Positions 1 to 9,639 of a stretch of DNA of 64,000 nt are shown piece after piece. This stretch comes from Gracilaria gracilis (Eukaryota; Rhodophyta; Florideophyceae; Gracilariales; Gracilariaceae): the NCBI GenBank assembly GCA_030374805.1, contig JARGSG010000214.1:310001-374000 (forward strand). Direction: 5' to 3'. The notes under the pieces are model-generated. The model did no database searches. It saw nothing but the letters and a program-made list of their open reading frames with translations, and had not been told where the DNA came from. Within the stretch, counting starts at the first letter, position 1. Every line of letters begins with the position of its first letter. The position numbers were made by a program, and so were the translations under genes.

Positions 1-701
1 GAGTTTGCGGTGTCCAATGCTTCCGTAATGCATCTCAGACTGCCACACTTGTTGTCGTTCCTCGTTTTATTCCCCAAGTACTGTATCCATGAGGTTACAC
101 ATACACAGAACAGCACCACGCTGCTACGAAGGTATGGATACATGATGTAACAAAACCGCACACAAAGACGGTATCAAACGCGCTTCACTTTTCGGTAGCG
201 ATACCGTAGTACACATTTTTTTCCATGCAATCATTCTTCATCGGTTCAACTCTACGACGCGGCAACTGGGAAGCTTTTCTTGATGGCAATGCCATCATGG
301 CATTGCTATAACGCGCAGAGCGAAAAGAACCTACTCTCATTCACTCAGAAGCTGGCTTCTGACCAGATCATGACCTTTGTTGCTGTCTTTGGCTGGGTCT
401 TCATCAACATAGCATCTAGCGCGTAGCAACGATAGCGCCTCCGTTTTCGGCGATTTCTGCTCGGCGCATTGTCAGAAATAAATATCAACTCTCGCTTCTT
501 CCTCGGCCATACCAACACATAAATGGCTCGACAGAGTTTCCTTGTGAGTAGTGTGTGTGTAAGTACGAAAATCGCGTTGCTGTTCGGACCTGCTGAGGGG
601 TGTCTCGTGCCCGCTCGTACCCGCTCCCCCTCCTGATCTCTTTGTGCGCTTTAACGCCTTTACGTGTGCGAACTGAATGCTCTGTCAAGCGCGGATTTAC
701 T
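1..701. other. Intergenic DNA downstream of uL24m
   Basis: No coding region, RNA gene or repeat family could be recognised. The short open frames here overlap the 3' side of the ribosomal protein gene on the opposite strand and look like chance frames. Confidence 0.6.
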
Positions 702-1454
702 CTATTGCATTGACTTGTCCACAAGGGCCTTGAAGCCAGCGTATTGGTCATAAAGGCCTTCCTCATCCATGTAGCTTCTGTGTAAAGCCACTGTGGGTGG
801 TGTATCCTTCGGGCTATCCTCCGGATGTGGCTTTCGTCGTTTCTTGAGGATTTCAGGCCGTGGAATGATTGCGCCAGATCTCTTGGAAACACGCACTTTT
901 GTGCCATCCTCCATGAAAGCGAACGTGACCCGAGTAGGCAGGTCTGTCTGTGGACAAATTACAGCAACTCGTGAGACGTAGATAGGTGATTCGGTCTCGA
1001 ACTTCTTAAGATAACCGCCTGGAGCAGGCGCTTTCTTCTTCACCAGGCCTACACCTTCCACAACCACCCTGTTTGAAGCGCGCACCACCTCTATAACGCG
1101 CCCCCTCTTCCCCTTTTCCGGGCCGCTAATCACCTCGACGAAATCGCCGCGCAGAATACGCCAGCGTTTGATGGGGTTTGTGACAGGCGTTGGAATGCGG
1201 ATGGCATCGATCATGGACTCGGTGCGATGGTTCATGTCAACTGACAGTTTGCCTCCGAAGCGAGGGCCCGGAATCGGACCGCCGCGACGTAATGGCATGC
1301 CACGAGCCAGCGATTTCTTCGAGGAGTTTCGAATTTGCTGCGCAGGCGGGGAAGGAATCGGGACCTTCGGGCGCCGAAATGCGAGACGAGACAGGCCCAA
1401 CATGGCGGGTACCAGGCACGCTTCGACTTGTGTTTGGATGAAGTTTGGGCGCAA
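702..1454 (-). CDS. MRPL24: Mitochondrial large-subunit ribosomal protein uL24m
   Basis: The 250-residue frame contains a KOW domain at about residues 100-135, with RGDFVEVISGPEKGKRGRV followed by a basic VKKK segment. This is the RNA-binding signature of the L24/L26 family, which binds 23S-type rRNA early in large-subunit assembly. Bacterial L24 is about 100 residues; the extensions here (about 95 residues N-terminal with an Arg/Lys-rich start, about 70 C-terminal) match mitochondrial versions. The N-terminus (LGLSRLAFRR) resembles a matrix-targeting presequence. The true start may be the Met before LGLSRL, about 18 codons into the frame. The frame is uninterrupted and no intron is needed. 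No operon-like neighbour exists. Mitochondrial assignment is inferred from the extensions; a plastid L24 would normally be shorter. Confidence 0.85.
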   Translation of the reverse strand: MRPNFIQTQVEACLVPAMLGLSRLAFRRPKVPIPSPPAQQIRNSSKKSLARGMPLRRGGPIPGPRFGGKLSVDMNHRTESMIDAIRIPTPVTNPIKRWRILRGDFVEVISGPEKGKRGRVIEVVRASNRVVVEGVGLVKKKAPAPGGYLKKFETESPIYVSRVAVICPQTDLPTRVTFAFMEDGTKVRVSKRSGAIIPRPEILKKRRKPHPEDSPKDTPPTVALHRSYMDEEGLYDQYAGFKALVDKSMQ

Positions 1455-4213
1455 TTTTAATGCATGAACCCGAGCTCGGGGGACGTGGGTTCACGGGCGA
1501 ACCGGCGTAGCGGTGTATCTACAAAGAGGGTGAGGAATGTTGGGCAACATCTACGAAGGCACATAGATACAAGGGGCGGATCCGTGATCAACATTTCTTC
1601 GTCGCCCAACGACATTCATGGCGCTCATAAGCTCTACAACGGCACACGGTGGCCACGTGCACCGTGTGTCAAATGTACACGGAGCGTTATGATTCAAATG
1701 AGTACCAGCCCGATCTTCAAAAAGACCAGCCTCTCACGTTCCCAGAAAGAGAAAGAGCATAGTATTCAAAGCTGCAGCTTCTTCCTTGCAATCACAACAT
1801 ACCGAAGGTAGATGCTTCCATCGTGGATGAAGCGGTTCAAAATTGCCCGCACTTCGCCACATGGAATATTGTTGCCATCTTGTCGGACATCAACCTTCAA
1901 TTTCCAGGTTGAAGTGAATGAGACGCATACATTAATTAATGGTTATAACGTTACATCTATTCCCCCGGAACACCTCGCTGATTGCTGCGACTCTCATGAG
2001 CCACAACTCTTCGCTTAAAACCAAAACACAATCAGCAAATCTATGAGAGTACGCTCTCTTAAGATATTTTGGTTTACGTAAGCATTTCGTATGCTACATT
2101 CGAAAAGGGCGAACTGCTATTTCTACGTTAGACGAATGATCCATCTCACGTTCAGGCCCTGCTGCCCTGTCCAGGTTTCAAGAGGCTAAGTGCGCCAATC
2201 TTCCCTTTTGTTCCTCTCTCTTTGAAACGACCTGCCAAATGCGGAATCAGTTCATCAAAATTCTTCAACCCTTCATCGCAAAACGGTGCTCTATGATACG
2301 TACGCATTGCCGATGAAGTTAATCAAAATCTGCGTTCATCAGTTGGCCAAACCATTTGAAGTGCGCAATCCGAACGCCAATACGAGTAGCCTTGTGGTTT
2401 CTATTCCTGCTTCCCCTTCAGCAACAATCATGTTCTTAACCAACGGATTTCATTTCAATTCATGCGTTGGCGTGTCTATAGACAACTCAAAAACCCCAGA
2501 ATAACCTTAGGCTGATTTCCATTTCCTTCGCGGAGAATTTGAGAAGCAGTCAAGGTTCTATCGTGAGCCGCTGGAGACGCATGAGCCTGTCAACTCACTT
2601 TAAAGCCTAAAGGTCTTAGAAATACCCAATTCGTGACATCATCAGCCCTTTCCGATATATATCCTGTTACGATAGAACCCTTCTAAGTCTTGATTTCGTC
2701 GTTTCTCCGGTGTTTCCCTAATTGGATAAACCTATAGGATTTCCTTATCATAGAAATTGTTTTATGGCGTAGCGCCGTCAAAGACGAGTCTGAACTTTGG
2801 TTTTGGGTTCTTTCGAAATCCATTCACCCCCATTGCCTCACGGTGACCTGCAGAGATGGAAGATGTTCATCTTTGTCCATTGTAGCTAATCAGAATCTAG
2901 TAACGTTACAAAGACATTAGTCCCTCATTCGCTTTTAATTCTACACGTCGATATGTGAGCACCTTCAGCAAGACACGCGTTTTGTTATCGTATGGGGAAA
3001 GCCCCAATTATCAGGGTCCTAAATGTGAAAAGAGAAGGCTAACAGAATTCTACGCTTTGAAGAAGTGGAGGAACTCTTGAAAGCGCGATTGGCCTTCGAT
3101 TAGTGATCTCAAGATGAAAGGGCAACCCACCGTTACGTGCGCTACACATGTGCATCTTGCCAACTAGACCGCTAGTTAGCCCCGTTCTTGTGATATGCAA
3201 AGGTACGGTTGCATCTTGAAAAGGAATTACACTTGGCAAACTGAGTGGATGAATTGCACCCGTCAAACACAAGGGCTAAACTACTTCGTATCACAAGAGC
3301 GCGCAAATGCGTAACTCAGAGAATTTCTGATTCCCGCGTGCACTATTTTTGGCTTCAATAGCGTCTGAATGTGTGTCGAAGGTACCTTTGGTATATATAC
3401 AAAGAGATATAATGTTACTGAGTCGCCAAGAACGTGAATGGACACGCATCCCGTTCGAACTGTGAAATATCTCCAAGTCTGCTCAATTTGTGATGTTTCA
3501 TCATGCAAGAATGACTCATCGCATTGGGCGAAACGTTTCAAGGCATTCCGCAAGTAGGCTCCAGAGCGTTGTTTAGATCGTGACTGCGAATACAAGAACT
3601 CATGACATGTGTTGTGAAAGTTTCGAAATCGTCATAACCACCTTAGTCTTCACAAAGCTGGAATCATCTTGCCACAAGACGGGAACCAGCTCGGACGCAT
3701 TACATGAGAAAAGGGATGGTCTCGTCGGCGTGGCGGTTGCTGGGACATGTATCGTTACGTTGTTTCAGTCGAATAAGAGAAAGCTTAGCGCTGCTCCAGT
3801 TCGCCAGTATCAAAAAGCAGTGTCAAGAGCGGAAGCACGTGAGCACCTCTCGCTCTCTCCTCCACATGGAGAAGTCCAACAAGGAACAGAAGAGATCCTC
3901 GCTGATTGGTGCGTCGAAAGCCACTGAACCCTTTTCCGAGATGGGCGACGACGGGCACTTGTTCAGAATGGCTTTACTTCTCTCCATACACACTCGCAGC
4001 AAGCGGTTCTTTCCCTTCCCATTTCTTTGGTGAGCCCGGTCGATGCTTTTCACGCTCAACACAAGCCTCTGGTCGAGGCTGCCTCGCTCCGTTCTCTTCT
4101 TTAAATGAGAGTCTGTCACGGCATCCTCAAACGACCCTCTCCCCTCGTACAAGCGACACACTTTTCAGGCCCTTCGTCGATTTCTGTCTGCGTCTTTCCC
4201 TTTCTCAACCAAT
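1455..4213. other. Long intergenic region, nothing recognised
   Basis: About 2.8 kb of mixed-composition DNA with frequent stops on both strands. The longest open frames are about 115 codons, lack recognisable motifs and overlap each other. The stretch 3580-4200 is slightly more open on both strands, but no frame shows domain features. Confidence 0.5.
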
Positions 4214-4474
4214 ATGTGTTTTATGCTTACCTACACTGATCCGAAGGATGGCAAAGTGAAACGAAAAGTATGGGAAGACTGCGGGAGGACCAATTGCTAC
4301 TATTCGAAAAACTACAGACCATCTTCAACTTCCACGAATGGTACGAAATCAAGTTCGGGATCATCATCTGCGAATAATTCATCATCCGCTGCATCATCAT
4401 CCGCTGCATCATCATCAACTGCTTCGAATGGAAAAGGTGAGAAAAAGTCATCTTCACATGACTCAAAGAAGTAA
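4214..4474 (+). CDS. Possible small Ser-rich protein
   Basis: An 86-codon frame whose first 35 residues are ordinary in composition (TDPKDGKVKRKVWEDCGRTN), followed by a Ser/Ala/Asn-rich repeat tract and a Lys/Ser-rich end (KGEKKSSSHDSKK). The Ser tract is encoded by tandem TCATCATCCGCTGCA-type units, so part of the frame may simply be a short tandem repeat. A second Met at codon 4 is an equally good start. I do not recognise a family. It could be the last exon of a longer gene, a real small protein, or chance. It stands alone between uL24m and the pogo transposon. Confidence 0.3.
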   Translation: MCFMLTYTDPKDGKVKRKVWEDCGRTNCYYSKNYRPSSTSTNGTKSSSGSSSANNSSSAASSSAASSSTASNGKGEKKSSSHDSKK

Positions 4475-5285
4475 TTGGCTTGGATCCAAGTCTATGGGGC
4501 ATGTCTAATGTCGGTCAGAATCTGGTCAAGCGTGGACTACAGATTCGCATTAATATACTCGATCCTAATTCCTTTGCTCACCAGCCTCGCCTTGGTTGAA
4601 TTATCTTTCTAAGGTTCTCTTTGGAAGAATTTGAGTATTAGTTCGAGGATGATGAAGGGGTATCTGCGTCGTCCTTCCTCATTTAGGTGCATGTCTCCGT
4701 TGCACCAGGGTACTCAAATCAGTCATGTATCACTATTTCAAAAGCGAGAAAGATATGGAAGGGTATGCCACTCTTCAAGTGTCTCACACATAATTCTTTT
4801 TCATAGATAGTACTTGCCGTTCATTGCTATATGAAGATTGTTCGCTTCCGCCTGTTGTGTAAACCTTTGTCTAAGCATAATAAATCGGATGATTTCGTCT
4901 TTTCACTCCACGCAGAGACCAGCTCTCAACTGCAGAAGTCTGGATGGTTCAGGGAAAGTAGTTGAATTTGACCACATTTTCCTCCGGGTTAGTTTTGGAA
5001 AATTATCGCTCCAGGTCAAAGTCGAGTGAAGAGACAGATTGAAAGTAGCGACAAGCATACCTGGAGTAAATCGAATTCAGTGCACTTCTAGTTATCACAC
5101 TTGCAAGAAGAAAATCATATTATGTTTTAACACACACAATATCTGACGTAGGCACACACAAGCAAGCACACACGAAGGTACAAGTTAACTCCTACCATGT
5201 CGTGAGTCCGACGAGCTCCACATGAGATTTCCTTGGCAGTACAAATGCACCTCTCAACGCAGGCCCGTAACTATGACTGACTAAC
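4475..5285. other. Intergenic DNA with a short CA-rich patch
   Basis: No gene was recognised. Around 5125-5180 there are scattered CACACA runs. The region ends at the TA target-site duplication (5286-5287) of the pogo-type transposon. Confidence 0.5.
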
Positions 5286-5299
5286 TACAGGTGAACACT

Positions 5300-5453
5300 G
5301 TATTTAGTGTGGACCACACTAATAAAGAAGACCCAATTTACGACACCCTCACACCAATTGGTGTGGACCACACTATATATGAATCCACACTATTTCAGAG
5401 TAGAAAGAATTAGTGTGGACCACACTATAATGGACACACAAAATTAGTGTGGA
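5300..5453. repeat. Left subterminal palindrome array of the pogo transposon
   Basis: Three near-copies of AGTGTGGACCACACT (about 5305-5321, 5359-5376 and 5409-5427) and a half copy near 5445. The same motif appears at the other end as AGTGTGGTCCACACT. Such arrays are plausible transposase binding sites. Confidence 0.75.
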
Positions 5454-5467
5454 TTCAAAGGGGCTGC

Positions 5468-6444
5468 TCAAGCACTGCTTCCTACCACCTCTCCTTCAAA
5501 GTTTGCCCTGTACTTGGCCACAATGGCTTGGAGCTCCGGAAACAATTGGCGTTCCTCCGGACGCCCATTCAAGTTTAGCGCAAGACCACACCTGATTATT
5601 GCCTTCCCCGAGTAGTTTACACCCTCTTCATTCCTTTGCGCACTCACTTCTCTAACCGATCTAGCAGCCAGCTTCAAGAAGTGCCGCTTTCCAGAGTTTG
5701 TAAGCTTGCCCGAAGCTCTTGGATCATCTACCCACATACCATTCTGCAGCATGTTTATCTTGAAGTCGTCCCAATCCTGCCGCCAATACGCCTTACGTTT
5801 TTGAATCACAAAGCTATCTGCTGGTTGAACCAGGTGTGTCGCGTTACATGGAAAGAAGCAAATCTCAATGTTCGTCTCGGACAACGCCTGCTTTACTTGG
5901 TCTGTTAAATAATGCGTGTTAACGTTATCAATGTATATCACACGCTTACGACCGTCTGGAAGCGGTGCAAAAATCCGTTTTTCCCGCACCCACTCTAAGA
6001 AAACGCGTTTTTCCATCCATGCCTTCGGACCTGTACGGTATACCACGCCCGGAACATCATCAGGTAGGCCTCTGATCGGATAGTTTTTGTCTGCATTCTT
6101 TAGGATCATCATTGGAATTTCTACTTGTGCGCGAGGCCTTCCAGAGATAAAAAAATTCATTGTCATTCCATCGTCACCTGAAACAACATCTGCGTACCGG
6201 ACATTCTTGTCGCCTATTAGCGCTAACATCTTGTGATTATCCATATTTATACAGAAATGGGTTTCGTCTGCATTATATACGTCTTCCTCGCGGAGAGCGT
6301 TCAAGCGGAAGTCTCGAGCAAGTCGCACTAGATTAAAGGCCACCTTTCTTTCCATCTGTTCCTGTTTTGCGGGCGAAATCATCAGCTTTCCACACTGCGC
6401 TCTGCAGACGATTCTTGACCTTTTCATGAAGGACTGTACCCAGC
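5468..6444 (-). pseudogene. pogo-type transposase, C-terminal part (catalytic domain)
   Basis: This carries the DDE_1-type catalytic core. The three acidic positions are in NADET, in IDNVNTH, and in HLVQPAD, each with the usual surroundings of the pogo/CENP-B-like nuclease fold, which cuts and joins the transposon ends. Reading continues upstream into the LTR of element A only because that LTR happens to be open; the real upstream part lies at 17864-18593. Joining 18593-17864 to 6444-5468, counting GGTAG once, gives 1,707 nt, an exact multiple of three (568 codons plus stop). The gene was therefore intact when A inserted. It is now broken by 11.4 kb of retrotransposon. Confidence 0.85.
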
Positions 6445-6449
6445 GGTAG

Positions 6450-7299
6450 TGAAGGACAACACTCCTTGGAGGCGATTTGAGGTACTTAGTTAATTTCCGC
6501 ATCATGCGTTAGTAGATATATATGAGCTACACCGCTATTAGCGTGTCGCCTCGCCGAGGTAATTCCCACACATGTACACGTGGATTGCACGGCTCAAGGC
6601 GCCGCTCAGCGAGTGTGAATAGCACACGTGTAGCACGGATATGCCGGAGGCAGTGCACCCAGCATTGCTGTATTTACTCAGATATTTTATAGATTATTTT
6701 GCCCGGCGCACCCACTGTCAGTGGTGCGCCGAGCTCAGTACTTAGAGGGTTGAGCATCGCTCCCCCAAGTAAACTGCCCCTGGCCAAGCAAGGGCTTCTG
6801 GCTCTAACTATCACGCCTTCGCGGACTGTTCACCTCCAAGTGGAGTGACGACCGCGTTGTTCACGTATAGTTACCCACCCTTGTGGCGCTCAGAGTATAA
6901 CCACTATTTGTGTGTCTCGTTCCGACCTATTGTCGTATACTCGCCCCTGTATTGGGTTTGCTTTGTTCTCTCTCTTTTCCCCACTCCGGTGGTTTGCTTT
7001 CTCCCCTTTTTGGGTTTGCCTTTTTGCCCCGTTCTCAGTGGCCCGTTTCCGACACCTTGTCGTTGCTGTGCTACTCTCTTTCGAGGACTCATCTCGTGAC
7101 CGTGTGAACACGTGGATCTCTACTGACTACTAATCAGCCTAACGCTCCGACGCTTGTCGTGACGGTTTGACCTCGGATTTACACCCGGCTTAGCTGTGTC
7201 ATTCCCGGAGTGCTCCGTTCGCTGTGCTGCCCTGTCGAGGGGAAGATTCCGAACGTCTTCGTGAGCCTGCACTTTTCCCGCCAAAGGCGTTGCTCCACA
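6450..7299 (+). repeat. 5' LTR of element A
   Basis: This is 850 bp, matches 17014-17863 at about 99%, and has TG...CA termini. Small overlapping open frames inside it recur identically in every LTR copy and are not genes. GC-rich palindromic words such as CCGCTCAGCGG (in the 3' copy) and CGCCAAAGGCG occur in it. Confidence 0.95.
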
Positions 7300-7301
7300 A
7301 G

Positions 7302-7319
7302 TGGTCTCCTGACCTAGAA
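7302..7319 (+). other. Primer binding site of element A
   Basis: TGGTCTCCTGACCTAGAA starts 2 nt after the LTR end. It matches the element C primer site at 16 of 18 positions, so both probably use the same tRNA or close isodecoders. That tRNA's 3' end, seen at 19787-19814, ends in CGGGAGACCA. Confidence 0.8.
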
Positions 7320-7460
7320 GCTTTTAGTTTTTGCCGGAGGATTCACTCGGGAATTCACTCGTTGCGAGGTTAGTTCATTTGCCCTTGTCTCCATTTGGAA
7401 GCTCACTGGAAGTCCCAGCCGATTGGCTGTCGACTATCCCGTTGTACGGTTGTTCTGGTC

Positions 7461-9584
7461 ATGACGCTGTCAAATCGTCCGAAAACACGCAGTCAGACTG
7501 GAAGATCGGATCCGCCACTTCGGTCACGGATCCCCACCCGTTCACGGTCCCGAACCGAAGGGATACCGGCTACTGAAGCTGTGCCGACAACCACTCGACT
7601 TCCGCCCACGTCGTTGATCAACCCTCATCGAGGTTATGGACCGGCTCGTGCCGTTGCTGGTCCCGCCTCTATCGTAGGAGGTAAGGTACCATCCGTAGCT
7701 CCCACTCCGGAGGCACCTCTGAGGGCTACTGTCAATGACACCCTCCACTTAACTGTGGAAGAGCAGCTCCGCTCCACGCGGGCTGCCCATGCTACCCTTG
7801 CTAAGGAGTTGTCGTTACTTCGAAAGAAGGTGGATGACACTGCTTTGCAGGACCTTTCTGAGGATCTCCGCGTATTGCGTGGTGATGTCAACTCACTCTT
7901 GGAAGCTTTCGGAGGACCCGCTAATTTCGTGGAGGACGTGGCTGAGAAGTTTACTTGCCTCCGCGCCCGTCTAGAAATGGTGGAACAAACCGTCCTGGTT
8001 GGAGCCAATCGCACGGCTGAGCCGGTTGCTGTTTCACACCGTGACAAGAAGGTCAGTGGATCCAAAGCACGCAAAGAGCGGAAGAACTACGACTCTGATT
8101 CGTCAGCATCTTCTCTCTCTTCTCGCCGGTCAACCGGGTCTGATTCGTCCGACTCGTCGGTAGAAGAAGCCCCTCGTGAGCGTTCGTCACGCTCGAAGCG
8201 GTCATCAGCCACCCAAGGTGTGATACGCGCCCGCTCGAAGGGAAGGAAGCACTCTGGATTAAAAGAGTTGAAGCCTACCAATCTGCTCTACAAGAAGCTG
8301 TTGTCATACCGGTATTACCGTTTGGAGGACTCCTCATTGGATAGAACTCCCCGTGGGACGGGAAAGGTCAAAGACTGTATCAAACGGATGCAGCTGTCGC
8401 TCCGTAATCAACTGTTTACAGGCGATGATCCCATCTTGGTGTTGGATTTCCTATCACGCTTTGTAGCGGAAGCCGACATCCTTGGGATGAATGAAGGACA
8501 GGCGTTTGTCGCGCTGCCATATTTTCTACGCGGACTTGCGGAAGATCAGTACAACTCTGTAAGAGGTTCATCTCGCGCCTCTGAAGGAGGGGTTACTTGC
8601 TGGCCTGAAGCAGTTCAGTATCTACTGAGGTCCTATGCGACTGGCACCGCCATCCAGTCGGCTATCCTCGCTCTGAGAGACACCAAACAACGCCCCGGCG
8701 AAACGGAAACCGATTACTCGGTGCGCCTGAATAAGGCCTTCCACCGATGTGGCAATGTTTATTCCGCTCAAGAGCGTTGTACCATGTTCGTTGATGGACT
8801 AGACCCGGCTATACGGACCCTAGTGGCCCGTCGCCGTGAAGAAAACCGTAAGACTACGTACTTGGAACTGGTGCAGTATGCACGCGCCGAAGGCGATGCA
8901 CTACGAGCACGGGTCCCGGGTACCCGGTTGAAGTCCGCTAAAGCGTTGATGTTGGAATCGGGAACCCCGTCGGCATCAATGCTGGCTGAGGCACACTCCA
9001 ATAAGGAGTATGATCAGGTGCACTTTGCCCGTAGCGACGTGCTTTCAATCCCGACGACGGAGCTTCCCTCAACCACGGATGCCTCGTTTCAAACGGCTCC
9101 GGACGACACACTGCTGTATGCAGATTCGAACCGAGTTCAACCGCCTCGACTGTCATATGAGAACGGTGGAACCCGGGCTTCACGGCCTGGCTGGCAAGCT
9201 TCCCGCCCAGCGGTGCGATTCTCGAATACTCGGAACGTCAACGCCATTGTTGGATTGATCTGTCACCTCTGCTATACGCGAGGGCATACTTCTCCGCAGT
9301 GCGTTTTAACCATGCGTGAGTGGGCACAAGTCATTGCCAACTACGAATCCCTCTCACCTGGTGAGAAGGCTTCCGTTCCGATGGCATCGTACATCCGCGC
9401 GAAGATGGATATTCCACGCACAATTGCGGCTCCGGTTGCCCAGAACATGGTGACCTCTCACCCCCGTACCCCTCTCGAGGGAAATTCAACCGCTACTGCG
9501 GACGCTTCTGCCACTGGTGTCCAGGCATCAATGGTTCAGAACACTGAGCACACGCCTCAGGCTGAATCTGCTCAGAAAAACTAA
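7461..9584 (+). CDS. gag: Gag polyprotein of element A
   Basis: Capsid/nucleocapsid precursor that would package the element RNA. I chose the Met at 7461 (MTLSNRPKTRSQTGR), which follows a leader of about 160 nt after the LTR; the frame is open further up from 7395. Features in order: a basic Ser/Arg-rich N-terminus, a heptad-like segment (about residues 115-165), an acidic Ser/Asp tract and basic stretch, a Ty3-type capsid region (FTGDDPILVLDFLSRF through the LVQYARAEGDALRAR area), and a CCHC zinc knuckle, CHLCYTRGHTSPQC (Cx2Cx4Hx4C), near residue 610. The knuckle is the nucleic-acid-binding nucleocapsid part. The capsid core is recognisably related to Gag of element C. It ends in AAA AAC TAA, where a -1 shift would enter pol. 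Confidence 0.9.
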   Translation: MTLSNRPKTRSQTGRSDPPLRSRIPTRSRSRTEGIPATEAVPTTTRLPPTSLINPHRGYGPARAVAGPASIVGGKVPSVAPTPEAPLRATVNDTLHLTVEEQLRSTRAAHATLAKELSLLRKKVDDTALQDLSEDLRVLRGDVNSLLEAFGGPANFVEDVAEKFTCLRARLEMVEQTVLVGANRTAEPVAVSHRDKKVSGSKARKERKNYDSDSSASSLSSRRSTGSDSSDSSVEEAPRERSSRSKRSSATQGVIRARSKGRKHSGLKELKPTNLLYKKLLSYRYYRLEDSSLDRTPRGTGKVKDCIKRMQLSLRNQLFTGDDPILVLDFLSRFVAEADILGMNEGQAFVALPYFLRGLAEDQYNSVRGSSRASEGGVTCWPEAVQYLLRSYATGTAIQSAILALRDTKQRPGETETDYSVRLNKAFHRCGNVYSAQERCTMFVDGLDPAIRTLVARRREENRKTTYLELVQYARAEGDALRARVPGTRLKSAKALMLESGTPSASMLAEAHSNKEYDQVHFARSDVLSIPTTELPSTTDASFQTAPDDTLLYADSNRVQPPRLSYENGGTRASRPGWQASRPAVRFSNTRNVNAIVGLICHLCYTRGHTSPQCVLTMREWAQVIANYESLSPGEKASVPMASYIRAKMDIPRTIAAPVAQNMVTSHPRTPLEGNSTATADASATGVQASMVQNTEHTPQAESAQKN

Positions 9585-9639
9585 TTGTGGGAGTCTCCTA
9601 TTTTGGAGAGGCGCCCTCAGAGTTGAGGCTGAAGGCGCC
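9575..9639 (+). promoter_or_regulatory. Candidate -1 ribosomal frameshift site between gag and pol (A)
   Basis: pol is in the -1 frame relative to gag and is open from 9566, so the frames overlap by about 19 nt. The heptamer G AAA AAC (9575-9581) directly precedes the gag TAA. Two adjacent hairpins follow: TCTCC/GGAGA (9594-9609) and an 11-bp arm pair with one mismatch, GGCGCCCTCAG/CTGAAGGCGCC (9610-9639, 8-nt loop). The spacer of 12 nt is longer than usual and the first heptamer base is not the classic A, so efficiency is uncertain. Confidence 0.5.

Noticed and set aside
485-907. 140-codon minus-strand frame beside uL24m
   Set aside because: It overlaps the ribosomal protein gene in another frame and shows no motif.
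3580-4259. Overlapping frames of about 110 codons on both strands
   Set aside because: No domain, no clear codon bias, and mutually overlapping.
6845-7133. Several 60-84-codon frames in the A LTR, repeated at 17409-17697 and 55509-55797
   Set aside because: They recur only because the LTR recurs, overlap on both strands and have no motif.
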